From positions 1-64,000 of the forward strand of contig NZ_BBIS01000030.1 of NCBI RefSeq assembly GCF_000730605.1: DNA of 64,000 nucleotides. Direction: 5' to 3'. This document shows positions 32,397-42,003 of the stretch, one piece after another. The notes beneath the pieces were generated by a model. That model saw nothing but the letters and a program-made list of their open reading frames with translations. It did no database searches and was not told the origin of the DNA. Both the position numbers and the translations under genes were made by a program. Positions within the stretch are counted from its first letter, which is position 1. Each line of letters starts with the position of its first letter. This DNA comes from Pseudomonas monteilii NBRC 103158 = DSM 14164 (lineage in GTDB: Bacteria; Pseudomonadota; Gammaproteobacteria; Pseudomonadales; Pseudomonadaceae).

Positions 32397-35300
32397 TTAG
32401 CTGTCGTACCCGAGGTTAGGCGCCAACCAGCGCTCGCTCACGCTCACATCCTGGCCTTTACGCGCGCTGTAGTTTTCGATCTGGTCCTTGTCGACCTTGC
32501 CCACGGCAAAGTACTGCGCTTGCGGGTGGGCAAAGTACCAGCCGCTGACCGCCGCCGCCGGGAACATCGCGAAGTGCTCGGTCAGGAACACGCCGCTTGG
32601 CCCGGTTTCGCCGATGGCGGTGCCATCGAGCAGGCGGAACAGGGTTTCCTTCTCGGTGTGGTCGGGGCAGGCCGGGTAGCCCGGGGCCGGGCGAATACCG
32701 CTGTACTGCTCCTTGATCAGCGCCTCGTTGTCCAGGTGCTCGTCGCGGGCATAGCCCCAGTGCTCTTTACGCACCTGCTCGTGCAGCCACTCGGCGCAGG
32801 CTTCGGCCAGGCGGTCGGCCAAGGCCTTGACCATGATCGAGCTGTAGTCGTCGCCTTTGTCCTGGTAAGCCTTGGCCACTTCCTCGGCACCGATGCCGGC
32901 GGTGGTGATGAACCCGCCTACATAGTCGGTGACGCCGCTGGTTTTTGGCGCGACGAAGTCGGCCAGCGACCAGTTGGGCTTGCCATCCGGTTTGATGGTT
33001 TGCTGGCGCAGGTGGTGCAGGGTGGCCAACGGTTGGCCGTCCTCGCCGTACACCTCGATGTCGTCATCGGCCACCTGGTTGGCTGGCCAGAACCCGAACA
33101 CGGCGCGGGCGCTGATCAGCTTCTCGTCGATCAGCTTGTCGAGCATCTCGCGGGCATCCTTGTACAGCGCCGTGGCCGCCTCGCCGACCACTTCGTCGGT
33201 GAGGATGCGCGGGAACTTGCCGGCCAGGTCCCAGGAGATGAAGAACGGGGTCCAGTCGATGTATTCGGCCAGGGTACGCAGGTCGATGTCTTCCAGCACC
33301 TTGACGCCGGTGAAGGAGGGCACTGCTGGCTGGTAGCCGGCCCAGTCGTATTGCGGCTTGGCAGCGATGGCCTGGCTGTAGCTCAGGCGCTCGGTGCGGG
33401 CGCTGCGGTTGGCGGTGCGCTCGCGTACTTCCACGTATTCCTGGCGGGTTTTCTCGACGAAGCCCGGCTTGAGTTCCTTGGACAGCAGTTGGGTCGCCAC
33501 GCCCACCGCGCGCGAGGCGTCGGTGACATAGACCACGGCATCATTGCTGTACTTGGGCTCGATCTTGACTGCAGTGTGCGCCTTGGAGGTGGTGGCACCA
33601 CCGATCATCAGTGGCAGCTCGAAGCCCTGGCGCTGCATTTCGCGGGCAACGTGCACCATCTCGTCCAGCGACGGGGTGATCAGGCCGGACAAACCGATGA
33701 TGTCGCACTTCTGTTCGCGAGCGGTTTGCAGGATTTTTTCGGCTGGCACCATCACGCCAAGGTCGACGATGTCGTAGCCGTTGCAGCCCAGTACCACGCC
33801 AACGATATTCTTGCCGATGTCATGCACATCGCCTTTGACCGTGGCCATCAGGATCTTGCCCTTGGCTTCCGGCTTGTCGCCTTTTTCGGCCTCGATGAAC
33901 GGGATCAGGTGCGCCACGGCCTGCTTCATCACGCGGGCCGACTTGACCACCTGGGGCAGGAACATTTTGCCCGCGCCGAACAGGTCGCCGACCACGTTCA
34001 TGCCGTTCATCAGTGGGCCTTCGATCACTTCGATCGGGCGTGCGCACTGCTGACGGCATTCTTCGGTGTCTTCGACGATGAACGCGGTGATGCCCTTGAC
34101 CAGCGCGTGCTCCAGGCGTTTTTCCACCGGCAGCGAGCGCCATTCTTCGTTTTCCACTTCCTTGGTGGCGCCGCCGCCTCGGTAGTCGTCAGCGATCGCC
34201 AGCAGGGCGTCGGTGCCGTGCGGGGTGCGGTTGAGTACCACGTCCTCGACTTTTTCGCGCAGTGCCGCCGGGATCTCGTCGTAGATTTCCAGCTGGCCGG
34301 CGTTGACGATACCCATGGTCAGGCCGTTCTGGATCGCGTGGTACAGGAACACCGAGTGGATCGCTTCACGCACCGGGTTGTTGCCACGGAACGAGAACGA
34401 CACGTTGGACACACCGCCCGAACTCAGCGCATGGGGCAGGTGATCGCGGATGTAGGCACAGGCCTCGATGAAATCGACGGCGTAGTTGTTGTGCTCTTCG
34501 ATACCGGTGGCGACGGCGAAGATGTTCGGGTCGAAGATGATGTCTTCCGGTGGGAAGCCCACTTCATTGACCAGAATGTCATAGCTGCGCTGGCAGATTT
34601 CCTTCTTGCGCGCGGCGGTGTCGGCCTGGCCGACCTCGTCGAAGGCCATCACCACCACGGCAGCGCCGTAGCGCTTGCACAGGCGGGCGTGATGCTTGAA
34701 CTGCTCGACGCCTTCCTTCATGGAAATGGAGTTGACGATGCCCTTGCCCTGGATGCACTTGAGGCCCGCCTCGATCACGTCCCACTTGGACGAGTCGATC
34801 ATGATCGGCACGCGGGAAATGTCCGGCTCACCGGCGATCAGGTTGAGGAAGCGGACCATGGCGGCCTGGGAGTCGAGCATCCCTTCGTCCATGTTGATGT
34901 CGATCACCTGGGCGCCGGCCTCGACCTGCTGCAGGGCGACTTCAAGCGCTTCGGTGTAGTTTTCTTCACGGATCAGCCGGGCGAACTTGGCGGAGCCGGT
35001 GATGTTGGTGCGCTCGCCGACGTTGACGAACAGCGACTGGCGGTCGATGGTGAACGGCTCCAGGCCCGACAGGCGGCAGGCCTTGGCGATTTCCGGGATC
35101 TCACGCGGCTTGTACTTGGCCACGGCTTCGGCAATGGCCTGGATGTGGCCTGGGGTGGTACCACAGCAGCCGCCGATGATGTTCAGGAAGCCGCTGGCGG
35201 CGAACTCCTCGACCACCGCAGCCATTTCCGCCGGGGTCTCGTCGTATTCACCGAAGGCGTTCGGCAGGCCGGCGTTGGGGTGGGCCGAAACATGGGTGTC

Positions 35301-36104
35301 GGCTTTGGTCGCCAGCTCTTCCAGGTACGGGCGCAGGTCCTTGGCGCCAAGGGCGCAGTTCAGGCCCACGGAAATCGGCTTGGCGTGACGCACCGAGTTC
35401 CAGAACGCTTCGGTGGTCTGGCCGGACAGGGTACGGCCGGAGGCGTCGGTGATGGTGCCGGAGATCATGATCGGCAGTTCGACGTTGTCGTCCTCGAACA
35501 CTTGCTGCACGGCGAAGATCGCCGCCTTGGCGTTGAGGGTGTCGAAGATGGTTTCGATCAGGATCAGGTCGGCGCCGCCCTCGATCAGGCCGCGGGTGGC
35601 CTCGATGTAGTTTTCGACCAGCTCATCGAAGGTGACGTTGCGGTAGCCAGGGTCGTTGACGTCCGGGGAAATCGAGCAGGTGCGGCTGGTAGGGCCGAGC
35701 ACGCCGGCGACAAAGCGTGGTTTGTCGGGGGTTTCCAGGGTCTTGGCATCCGCTACCTGGCGGGCGATGCGCGCGCCTTCGACGTTCAGTTCGTAGACCA
35801 GCGACTCCATGCCGTAGTCGGCCTGGGAAATCTGCGTGGCGTTGAAGGTGTTGGTTTCGAGAATATCGGCGCCGGCATCCAGGTAGGCTTTCTCGATGGC
35901 GGCGATCACGTCCGGGCGGCTGAGCAGCAACAGGTCGTTGTTACCTTTGACATCGCTTGGCCAATCGGCGAAACGCGTGCCACGATAGTCGTGTTCCTCG
36001 AGACGGTAGCTTTGGATCATAGTACCCATGCCGCCGTCGAGGATCAGGATGCGCTCTTTGAGTGCGTTCTGGAGTGCTTGGAGACGAGCGCTGCGGTCGG
36101 ACAT
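32397..36104 (-). CDS. metH: Cobalamin-dependent methionine synthase
   Basis: A 1235-residue cytoplasmic enzyme that transfers a methyl group from methyltetrahydrofolate through cobalamin to homocysteine. All four modules are present in order. The homocysteine domain has ILDGGMGTMIQ and zinc-ligand Cys in GLNCALGAKDL and GGCCGTTPGHI. The pterin domain includes NVGERTNITGSAKFARLI. The cobalamin cap and binding domain includes GDVHDIGKNIVGVVLGCNGY with the axial His. The C-terminal AdoMet reactivation domain includes RPAPGYPACPDH. The ATG at 36104 is chosen (MSDRSARLQALQ) over the upstream frame. It is divergent from cti. I see no cobalamin riboswitch in the short leader. Confidence 0.97.
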   Translation of the reverse strand: MSDRSARLQALQNALKERILILDGGMGTMIQSYRLEEHDYRGTRFADWPSDVKGNNDLLLLSRPDVIAAIEKAYLDAGADILETNTFNATQISQADYGMESLVYELNVEGARIARQVADAKTLETPDKPRFVAGVLGPTSRTCSISPDVNDPGYRNVTFDELVENYIEATRGLIEGGADLILIETIFDTLNAKAAIFAVQQVFEDDNVELPIMISGTITDASGRTLSGQTTEAFWNSVRHAKPISVGLNCALGAKDLRPYLEELATKADTHVSAHPNAGLPNAFGEYDETPAEMAAVVEEFAASGFLNIIGGCCGTTPGHIQAIAEAVAKYKPREIPEIAKACRLSGLEPFTIDRQSLFVNVGERTNITGSAKFARLIREENYTEALEVALQQVEAGAQVIDINMDEGMLDSQAAMVRFLNLIAGEPDISRVPIMIDSSKWDVIEAGLKCIQGKGIVNSISMKEGVEQFKHHARLCKRYGAAVVVMAFDEVGQADTAARKKEICQRSYDILVNEVGFPPEDIIFDPNIFAVATGIEEHNNYAVDFIEACAYIRDHLPHALSSGGVSNVSFSFRGNNPVREAIHSVFLYHAIQNGLTMGIVNAGQLEIYDEIPAALREKVEDVVLNRTPHGTDALLAIADDYRGGGATKEVENEEWRSLPVEKRLEHALVKGITAFIVEDTEECRQQCARPIEVIEGPLMNGMNVVGDLFGAGKMFLPQVVKSARVMKQAVAHLIPFIEAEKGDKPEAKGKILMATVKGDVHDIGKNIVGVVLGCNGYDIVDLGVMVPAEKILQTAREQKCDIIGLSGLITPSLDEMVHVAREMQRQGFELPLMIGGATTSKAHTAVKIEPKYSNDAVVYVTDASRAVGVATQLLSKELKPGFVEKTRQEYVEVRERTANRSARTERLSYSQAIAAKPQYDWAGYQPAVPSFTGVKVLEDIDLRTLAEYIDWTPFFISWDLAGKFPRILTDEVVGEAATALYKDAREMLDKLIDEKLISARAVFGFWPANQVADDDIEVYGEDGQPLATLHHLRQQTIKPDGKPNWSLADFVAPKTSGVTDYVGGFITTAGIGAEEVAKAYQDKGDDYSSIMVKALADRLAEACAEWLHEQVRKEHWGYARDEHLDNEALIKEQYSGIRPAPGYPACPDHTEKETLFRLLDGTAIGETGPSGVFLTEHFAMFPAAAVSGWYFAHPQAQYFAVGKVDKDQIENYSARKGQDVSVSERWLAPNLGYDS

Positions 36105-36279
36105 AGGAACTACCTGGTCGGGCAAATATCAGAAGGTGCGGAATCATAACAAAGCTGCGCGGTTTTTACGCACATCGCCCATTTGCATGAAAACTGCTCA
36201 TGTTGTTGGCGCGATTACCAGCACCCAAGGACGACCAGGCACAATCGTGATGGCTTTTAAGAACCAGGACTTTTCGCAC

Positions 36280-38580
36280 ATGGTGCATCGTATCCTTGCC
36301 GGCGCCTTCGCCCTGCTCATCAGCGGCGCGGTGTTCGGGCAAGCCCCTCAGTCGAGCCCGGCTATTTCCTACACCCGGGACATTCAACCGATTTTCACCG
36401 AGAAGTGCGTGGCTTGCCACGCCTGCAACGACGCTGCCTGTCAGCTTAAGCTGGAAAGCCCGGAAGGCGCGGTGCGCGGGGCCAGCAAGGTGCCCGTGTA
36501 CCAGGGCGAGCGCAGCAAGGCGGTGCCTACCACGCGGCTGTTCTACGACGCCCACAGCGAAGAGGAATGGCGCAAGAAGGGCTTCTACTCGGTGCTCGAC
36601 AACCAGGGCAGCCAGGCCGCACTGATGGCGCGCATGCTGGAACTGGGGCACAAGACCCCACTCACGCCCAACGCCAAGTTGCCCGAGGACATTGTCCTGG
36701 GCTTGAACCGCAACAACATGTGCCCGCTGCCCCATGAATTCGACGCCTATGCCGGCGCCCACCCCAAAGAGGGCATGCCGTTGGCGGTGACCGGGCTGAC
36801 CGACAAGGAATACGACACCATGCGCCGCTGGCTGGCAGCGGGTGCGCCGGTGGAATACCAGCCGATCAAGCCAAGCGCAGCCGAAGCCCGGCAGATCACC
36901 GAGTGGGAAGAGCTGCTCAACCGTCCGGGCTCCACCGAGGCGCTGGTCGGCCGCTGGCTGTACGAACACCTGTTCCTGGCGCATATCTACTTCGTTGGGG
37001 GGGAGCAGGGGCACTTCTTCCAGTGGGTGCGTTCGCGCACGCCGAGCGGCAAGCCGGTCGATATCATTGCCACGCGCCGCCCCAACGACCCGCCGGGCAC
37101 CGACTTCTACTATCGGTTGATCCCGGTGCAGGGTGTGATCGTGCACAAGACGCACATCACCTACCCGATGGGGCCGCAGAAACTCAAACGGGTCAAGCAG
37201 CTGTTCTATGCCGGCGACTGGCACGCCACCGCACTGCCGGGTTACGGCCCGCGTCACCGGGCCAACCCGTTCGAAACCTTCGAGGCGATCCCGGCAGTGG
37301 CGCGTTACCAGTTCATGCTGGATAACGCCGAATACTTCGTACGCACCTTTATCCGGGGCCCGGTGTGCCGTGGACAGATCGCCACTGACGTGATCCGCGA
37401 TAACTTCTGGGCACTGTTCCAGGAGCCGGCCTTCGACCGTTACATCACCGACGCCAAATACCGTGGCGAGGCCACGCCGCTGCTGGCCATGCCGGGCCAG
37501 ATCGATGACGTGGGCAGTGTGCTGAGCCTGTGGCACGCCTACCGCGACAAGCGCAACGAGTACGAAAAGCTGCGCCGTGACGCCTATGCCGACATGCCGG
37601 CACCGGGCTGGTCGACCTTATGGGCCGGTAACGACAACGCGTTGCTGAGCATCTTCCGCCACTTCGACAGCGCGTCGGTGAGCAAGGGCCTGATCGGTGA
37701 CGTGCCGTTGACCGTGTGGTTGTTCGACTACCCGTTGTTCGAGCGCACCTATTACCAGTTGGCGGTCAACTTTGACGTGTTCGGCAATGTTTCGCACCAA
37801 TTGCAGACGCGCCTGTATTTCGACCTGATTCGCAACGGTGCCGAGGTCAACTTCTTGCGCCTGATGCCTGCCGACCAGCGCAAGGCGATCCTCGGTGACT
37901 GGTACCAGAACAGCGGCAAGGTGAAAATGTGGATGGACTATGAGGACATCGACACCGACACCCCGAGTGGCATACAGCTTGACCCGCGCAACCCCAAGCG
38001 CGACTTTGGCCTAAAGCTGTTGCAGCGCACCGGCAGCCTGAATGCCACGCCCGACCCGATCAACCGCTGCCAGGGCGCGTTCTGCTCACGGCCGCAGATG
38101 AGCGAAGAGTTCCGCAATGCCGAGCAGTCGCTCAGCCGCCTGGTGTCGCGCCCGGCTGCGGGGCTGAAGGTGATCAACCAGTTGCCCGAGGCAACCATGC
38201 TGCGTATCGAAGGGCAGGGCGGCCAGCGCCAGGTGTACAGCCTGCTGCGCAACCGTGCGCACAGCAACGTGGCGTTCCTGCTGGGTGAGGCATACCGCTA
38301 TCAGCCGGGGCTGGATACCTTGACGTTGGCCCCGGGTGTGCTCAGCAGCTACCCGAACTTCATCTTCAACATCCCGACAAAGGATGTGGCGGAGTTCGTC
38401 GAGGACATGGAGTATGCGAAAGATGACCCGGCGAAGTTCGAGCGCATCGTCATGCGCTGGGGCGTGCGCCGCAGTCACCCTGAGTTCTGGCGCTACTTCC
38501 ATGACTTGAACAGCTTCATCAAGGAGACCCAGCCGGTGGAGGCGGGGGTGCTGGACATGAACCGCTACGAGAACCTCTGA
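36280..38580 (+). CDS. cti: Periplasmic fatty acid cis/trans isomerase
   Basis: A 766-residue heme-containing isomerase that converts cis to trans unsaturated acyl chains in membrane phospholipids during solvent or heat stress. The ATG at 36280 begins directly with a signal peptide (HRILAGAFALLISGAVFG) and gives exactly the 766 residues known for P. putida Cti. The c-type heme motif CVACH is at residues 43-47 with a further Cys at 49. Long conserved blocks include GEAYRYQPGLDTLTLAPGVL and MRWGVRRSHPEFWRYFHDLNSF. An in-frame ATG at 36250 is possible but lacks a better ribosome site. The gene is divergent from metH and constitutive in P. putida, with activity set by membrane state. Confidence 0.96.
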   Translation: MVHRILAGAFALLISGAVFGQAPQSSPAISYTRDIQPIFTEKCVACHACNDAACQLKLESPEGAVRGASKVPVYQGERSKAVPTTRLFYDAHSEEEWRKKGFYSVLDNQGSQAALMARMLELGHKTPLTPNAKLPEDIVLGLNRNNMCPLPHEFDAYAGAHPKEGMPLAVTGLTDKEYDTMRRWLAAGAPVEYQPIKPSAAEARQITEWEELLNRPGSTEALVGRWLYEHLFLAHIYFVGGEQGHFFQWVRSRTPSGKPVDIIATRRPNDPPGTDFYYRLIPVQGVIVHKTHITYPMGPQKLKRVKQLFYAGDWHATALPGYGPRHRANPFETFEAIPAVARYQFMLDNAEYFVRTFIRGPVCRGQIATDVIRDNFWALFQEPAFDRYITDAKYRGEATPLLAMPGQIDDVGSVLSLWHAYRDKRNEYEKLRRDAYADMPAPGWSTLWAGNDNALLSIFRHFDSASVSKGLIGDVPLTVWLFDYPLFERTYYQLAVNFDVFGNVSHQLQTRLYFDLIRNGAEVNFLRLMPADQRKAILGDWYQNSGKVKMWMDYEDIDTDTPSGIQLDPRNPKRDFGLKLLQRTGSLNATPDPINRCQGAFCSRPQMSEEFRNAEQSLSRLVSRPAAGLKVINQLPEATMLRIEGQGGQRQVYSLLRNRAHSNVAFLLGEAYRYQPGLDTLTLAPGVLSSYPNFIFNIPTKDVAEFVEDMEYAKDDPAKFERIVMRWGVRRSHPEFWRYFHDLNSFIKETQPVEAGVLDMNRYENL

Positions 38581-38688
38581 TCGGGTAAGCTGACCTTTCC
38601 GGGTACCCTGCGGTCGGACAGGTTGGGTGGTCTGGGAGCTGTCATAGGCTCCCAAGGCCTCAACGCACCGGCAAGCGCAGGGTACTTC

Positions 38689-39723
38689 ATGCTGTATTCG
38701 CTTCAGGCACTGCGGGCGTTCGCCGCCTGGGTGGTGGTCTGCCACCATTTCATGCAGATCTTCTTCGACTTCCACGCCACCGGCCCCATTGGCCAACTGC
38801 TTACCGACCGTGGTGCCGTAGGCGTCGACATCTTCTTCGTCATCAGCGGGCTGGTCATCTACCTGTCGACCCGCGATAAAACCATCGAACCGCGCCAGTT
38901 CCTGCTCAATCGGGTGCTGCGTATTGTTCCGGCCTACTGGTTCTACACCGCGTTGATGGCCATGTTGCTGCTGGCTTTTAGCCAATGGATGCCACATCAG
39001 GTGTTCACCTGGCACCATCTGTTCTTGTCGATGCTGTTCATCCCGGCAGAAAACCCTGGAGGCTATGGCCTGTACCCGACCCTGAACGTGGGCTGGACGC
39101 TGAACTTCGAGATGTTCTTCTACCTGCTGTTCGGCCTGGCCTTCCTGGTGCGCCAGCGTCATCACCTGTTGCTGGTTACCGCGGCCTTGTTGCTGGCTAG
39201 CGAGGTGCTGGGCCGGCTGGGTGTGCTAAGCCGCTTCTACAACAACGACATCATCTACGAGTTCTTGCTCGGCATCGGTTTGGGCGTGCTGTATCGCCGT
39301 GGGCTGATCCGCCAAGGGCGGTGGTTGCCGCTGGGCGTGCTGGTTGTGGCGGGCCTGGCCATCTATCACCTGGATGCGTCCCTGCGCCTGCTGCATTGGG
39401 GCCTACCGAGCGCCATGATCGTGATGGCCTTCATCGCGCTGGAACCGCTTTTTCAAGGCAACCGGCTGCTCAAGGCCTTGGGGGACTGCTCGTACTCGGT
39501 GTACCTGGTCCATGTGCTGGTGCTGTACGCCGGCTGGTTCGCCAGCCAGCGCTTGCAGTTGAACCCGTATCTGGTGTTTGCCCTGTGCGTGCCGTCCATT
39601 GGACTAATGTCGTGGTTCAGTTACCAGTGGCTGGAGCGCGGGCTGTACCGGCGCATGCAGGCCTGGCTGGCGGCGCCACGGGGAGTGGCCCCTGAATATG
39701 CGCTTTCCCGAGTCAAATACTAG
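38689..39723 (+). CDS. Acyltransferase 3 family membrane protein (OafA/ExoZ-like)
   Basis: A 344-residue polytopic inner-membrane O-acyltransferase that modifies surface carbohydrates in known relatives. About ten transmembrane helices are visible. The family motifs are LQALRAFAAWVVVCHHF with the catalytic-type His, GAVGVDIFFVISGLVI, RIVPAYWFYT and the C-terminal YSVYLVHVLVLY. The start ATG at 38689 follows GGGT and is placed where the first helix begins; the longer frame from 38623 covers the intergenic region. It lies 109 nt after cti. The acceptor is unknown. The similarity to ExoZ suggests a polysaccharide, but no polysaccharide genes are nearby. Confidence 0.88.
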   Translation: MLYSLQALRAFAAWVVVCHHFMQIFFDFHATGPIGQLLTDRGAVGVDIFFVISGLVIYLSTRDKTIEPRQFLLNRVLRIVPAYWFYTALMAMLLLAFSQWMPHQVFTWHHLFLSMLFIPAENPGGYGLYPTLNVGWTLNFEMFFYLLFGLAFLVRQRHHLLLVTAALLLASEVLGRLGVLSRFYNNDIIYEFLLGIGLGVLYRRGLIRQGRWLPLGVLVVAGLAIYHLDASLRLLHWGLPSAMIVMAFIALEPLFQGNRLLKALGDCSYSVYLVHVLVLYAGWFASQRLQLNPYLVFALCVPSIGLMSWFSYQWLERGLYRRMQAWLAAPRGVAPEYALSRVKY

Positions 39724-39781
39724 GACTTTGTTCAATGAGCGGGTTGGCGTACACTTGGCGGCAAGTCTGTGAGGAACCTAC

Positions 39782-40366
39782 ATGAGCGCTATAACCATTA
39801 CCGACGCCGCCCATGACTACCTGGCCGATCTGCTCTCCAAGCAGAATACGCCTGGCATCGGCATTCGCATTTTCATCACCCAGCCGGGCACCCAGTACGC
39901 AGAGACGTGCATTGCCTACTGCAAGCCGGGCGAAGAGAAGCCTGACGACACCGCCGTGGGTCTGAAGAGCTTCACCGCTTACCTGGATGCGGTCAGCGTG
40001 CCGTTCCTGGAAGACGCACTGGTTGACTACGCCACCGACCGCATGGGTGGCCAGCTGACCATCAAGGCGCCTAACGCCAAGGTGCCGATGGTCAACGAAG
40101 ACAGCCCGATCAACGAGCGCATCAACTACTACCTGCAGACCGAGATCAACCCGGGTCTAGCCAGCCACGGCGGCCAGGTCAGCCTGGTGGACGTGGTCGA
40201 CGACGGCATCGCCGTGCTGCAATTCGGTGGCGGTTGCCAAGGCTGCGGCCAGGCCGATGTCACCCTGAAGGAAGGTATCGAGCGCACCCTGCTCGAGCGT
40301 GTTCCGGAATTGAAGGGCGTGCGTGACGTGACCGACCACAGCCAGAAAGAGAACGCCTACTACTAA
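39782..40366 (+). CDS. nfuA: Fe-S biogenesis protein NfuA
   Basis: A 194-residue carrier that binds a [4Fe-4S] cluster and delivers it to apoproteins, chiefly under stress. The N-terminal degenerate A-type domain (residues 1-100) is followed by the Nfu domain, with the cluster-binding CxxC at C152 and C155 (GGCQGCGQADVTLKEGIE). GAGGAACCTAC precedes the ATG. Length and architecture match E. coli NfuA. It appears monocistronic; no hairpin terminator is obvious directly behind it. Confidence 0.95.
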   Translation: MSAITITDAAHDYLADLLSKQNTPGIGIRIFITQPGTQYAETCIAYCKPGEEKPDDTAVGLKSFTAYLDAVSVPFLEDALVDYATDRMGGQLTIKAPNAKVPMVNEDSPINERINYYLQTEINPGLASHGGQVSLVDVVDDGIAVLQFGGGCQGCGQADVTLKEGIERTLLERVPELKGVRDVTDHSQKENAYY

Positions 40367-40475
40367 GCCAAGGTCGGCTCTCTAGCAACAAAGTGTTACG
40401 GTTTCAACCCCTGCGACAACAGGCCGCAGCCCGTATTCAAAGGGTTGTAGGCCTTCCCCGCCTTGGTCGGGTAGA

Positions 40476-40537
40476 ACCCCTTGGGGTGTCATGCCAGAAT
40501 GCCCCGGTTTTTCAGCCGGCCCGTCCCGAGGGCCGGC
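40476..40537 (+). promoter_or_regulatory. Structured leader upstream of the Sco gene
   Basis: The 195-base interval between nfuA and the Sco gene contains several pairings. ACCCC/GGGGT lies at 40476-40487. The same GGGG could instead pair with CCCC at 40502-40505. An 8-bp stem GCCGGCCC/GGGCCGGC sits at 40515-40537, about 24 nt ahead of the start. None is followed by a U tract, so it is not a simple terminator. Whether it is a regulatory leader is unknown. Confidence 0.35.
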
Positions 40538-40561
40538 ACCTTCCCTGTAAAGGATGGTTTC

Positions 40562-41170
40562 ATGAATGATCTGTATACCCGGCGCGCAGTTGTCGCCGGG
40601 ATGGGCGTTCTCGGGCTCGGCCTGCTGGCAGGCTGCAGCCCGGCCCGGGGGCTCGAGTTCAAGTACGGCAAGAACATGAGCAACGAAATCCTCGGGCGCA
40701 AGTTCAGCCTCAAAGACCCACAAGGTAACGTGCGCACCTTGTCGAGCTTCTACGGCAGCATGCCGATGGTCTTCTTCGGCTTCACCCAGTGCCCGGCCGT
40801 TTGCCCGACCACGCTGGCGCGTGCGGCGCAAATCCGCAAGCTGCTGAGGGGCCGTGACCGTGATCTGTTCCAGGTGGTGTTCATCACGCTGGACCCCGAG
40901 CGCGACACCCCCGAGGTGCTTGATGCCTACGTCAAGGCCTTCGACCCGACGTTCACCGCGCTCACCGGCACCCCCGAGGAAATTGCCGCAGTGGCCAAGG
41001 AATTCAAGGTGTTCTACGAAAAGGTCCCGGCCGGTGACACCTATACCATCTCTCACTCGTCCACCAGCTACGTCTACGATACGCGTGGCACCCTGCGCCT
41101 GAGCCTGGGCCATTCCCTGAATGCCAAGGAATGTGCCGAAGACCTGGTCACCCTGATGGAGATCTGCTGA
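40562..41170 (+). CDS. SCO1/SenC copper-delivery lipoprotein
   Basis: A 202-residue Sco family protein that helps load copper into the CuA centre of cytochrome oxidase on the periplasmic side. The start at 40562 has AAGGA 7 nt upstream; earlier in-frame codons lie in the leader. The N-terminus has twin Arg (TRRAVVAGMG) and a lipobox LLAGC (Cys 25). The copper-binding CxxxC is C77 and C81 (FTQCPAVCPTT), with the third ligand His in YTISHSSTSYVYD. Its stop is immediately followed by the start of the PCu(A)C gene, forming the common Sco-PCuAC copper pair. Confidence 0.93.
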   Translation: MNDLYTRRAVVAGMGVLGLGLLAGCSPARGLEFKYGKNMSNEILGRKFSLKDPQGNVRTLSSFYGSMPMVFFGFTQCPAVCPTTLARAAQIRKLLRGRDRDLFQVVFITLDPERDTPEVLDAYVKAFDPTFTALTGTPEEIAAVAKEFKVFYEKVPAGDTYTISHSSTSYVYDTRGTLRLSLGHSLNAKECAEDLVTLMEIC

Positions 41171-41653
41171 ATGTCGATGCAACCGATCAAACGCGGCCTG
41201 GCTGCCCTGGCACTGATGGGCCTGGCCCTGCCAGCCCTGGCCCAGACCACCGTGAGTGAGGCCTGGGTGCGTGCCAGCGTGCCGCACCAGCAGTCCACCG
41301 GTGCTTTCATGACCCTCACCGCCAGCAGCGACAGCAAGCTGGTGAGCGTGGCTTCGCCTGTGGCCAAGACCGTGCAGGTACACGAGATGACCATGAACGG
41401 TGACGTGATGGGCATGCGTGAGGTGAAGTCTGTAGAGCTGCCGGCTGGCAAGGCCGTAACCCTCGACCCGAATGGCCTGCATGTGATGCTGATGGGCCTG
41501 AACAATCAGGTGAAGGAAGGCGAGAAAGTGCCACTGACCCTGACCATCGAAAATGCCAAGGGCGTCAAGGAAACCGTGGACGTGCAGGCTGAGGTGCGTG
41601 CGCTCAACGCCGAGGCCGGCGGTGGGCATGACCACATGCACATGAAGCACTGA
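41171..41653 (+). CDS. PCu(A)C periplasmic copper chaperone
   Basis: A 160-residue exported copper(I) chaperone that cooperates with Sco in cytochrome oxidase assembly. The signal peptide is GLAALALMGLALPALA with cleavage before QTT. The copper motif H-M-x10-M-x21-H-x-M is visible across VHEMTMNGDVMGM and GLHVMLMGL. The C-terminal tail HDHMHMKH is an extra Met/His-rich copper site. Its ATG directly follows the Sco stop without a gap, and an intrinsic terminator ends the two-gene operon. Confidence 0.93.
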   Translation: MSMQPIKRGLAALALMGLALPALAQTTVSEAWVRASVPHQQSTGAFMTLTASSDSKLVSVASPVAKTVQVHEMTMNGDVMGMREVKSVELPAGKAVTLDPNGLHVMLMGLNNQVKEGEKVPLTLTIENAKGVKETVDVQAEVRALNAEAGGGHDHMHMKH

Positions 41654-41660
41654 CCGATCG

Positions 41661-41690
41661 AAGGGCCGCGTTTAGCGGCCCTTTTCTTTT
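41661..41690 (+). terminator. Intrinsic terminator of the Sco-PCuAC operon
   Basis: A 9-bp stem AAGGGCCGC/GCGGCCCTT with loop GTTTA is followed by TTCTTTT. It begins 8 nt after the PCu(A)C stop and also faces the end of the converging 75-residue gene. Confidence 0.88.
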
Positions 41691-41702
41691 CAGACGTACC
41701 CT

Positions 41703-41930
41703 TCAGCTACGAAAGCGCGGCAGCGGCCTGTCGAGGGTCAGCGAGGTCAGGGTCTTGCGGACCTGGGCTTCGTCGGCCTCCAGCGCCTTCAGGCTTGCCC
41801 GGATCTTGCCGGCGGCGGGCACATCGCCCTGCCGGTCGATCCAGTCGGCAATCTCCTTGCAGGCACTGCTCAGGCAGGCCTGGCGCTGGTTCATCAGCGA
41901 CAGAAGGGTGGTGAGCTCTCTTTCGGACAT
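41703..41930 (-). CDS. Small conserved hypothetical protein
   Basis: A 75-residue soluble, predominantly helical protein with no domain I recognise. It has two Cys residues in the first half (QACLSSACKEIADWIDRQG) and a helical, charged second half. AGGA precedes the ATG by 7 nt, codon use is normal, and the gene sits alone between a terminator and the AraC gene. Likely a real lineage-specific gene of unknown function. Confidence 0.7.
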   Translation of the reverse strand: MSERELTTLLSLMNQRQACLSSACKEIADWIDRQGDVPAAGKIRASLKALEADEAQVRKTLTSLTLDRPLPRFRS

Positions 41931-42003
41931 GGCAGGATCCTCCCATTCAGCCTTGTCAGTGTAGCAGTGGCTGGCCGGCTTGCCTGAGGCCGGGTGACGC
42001 AGT

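Noticed and set aside
32520..36149. 1209-codon open frame on the plus strand opposite metH
   Set aside because: It is the antisense of a canonical metH, rich in His/Gly/Val/Gln as expected for the complement of a high-GC gene, with no domain or ribosome site. Similar long antisense frames opposite the usher (11221-13737), MFS gene (16601-17905), cysI (28795-30624), hybrid kinase (3775-5253) and zapE (1292-2413) were rejected for the same reason.
36105..36279. Cobalamin riboswitch between metH and cti
   Set aside because: The leader is short and I could not find a B12-box-like motif or the expected fold.
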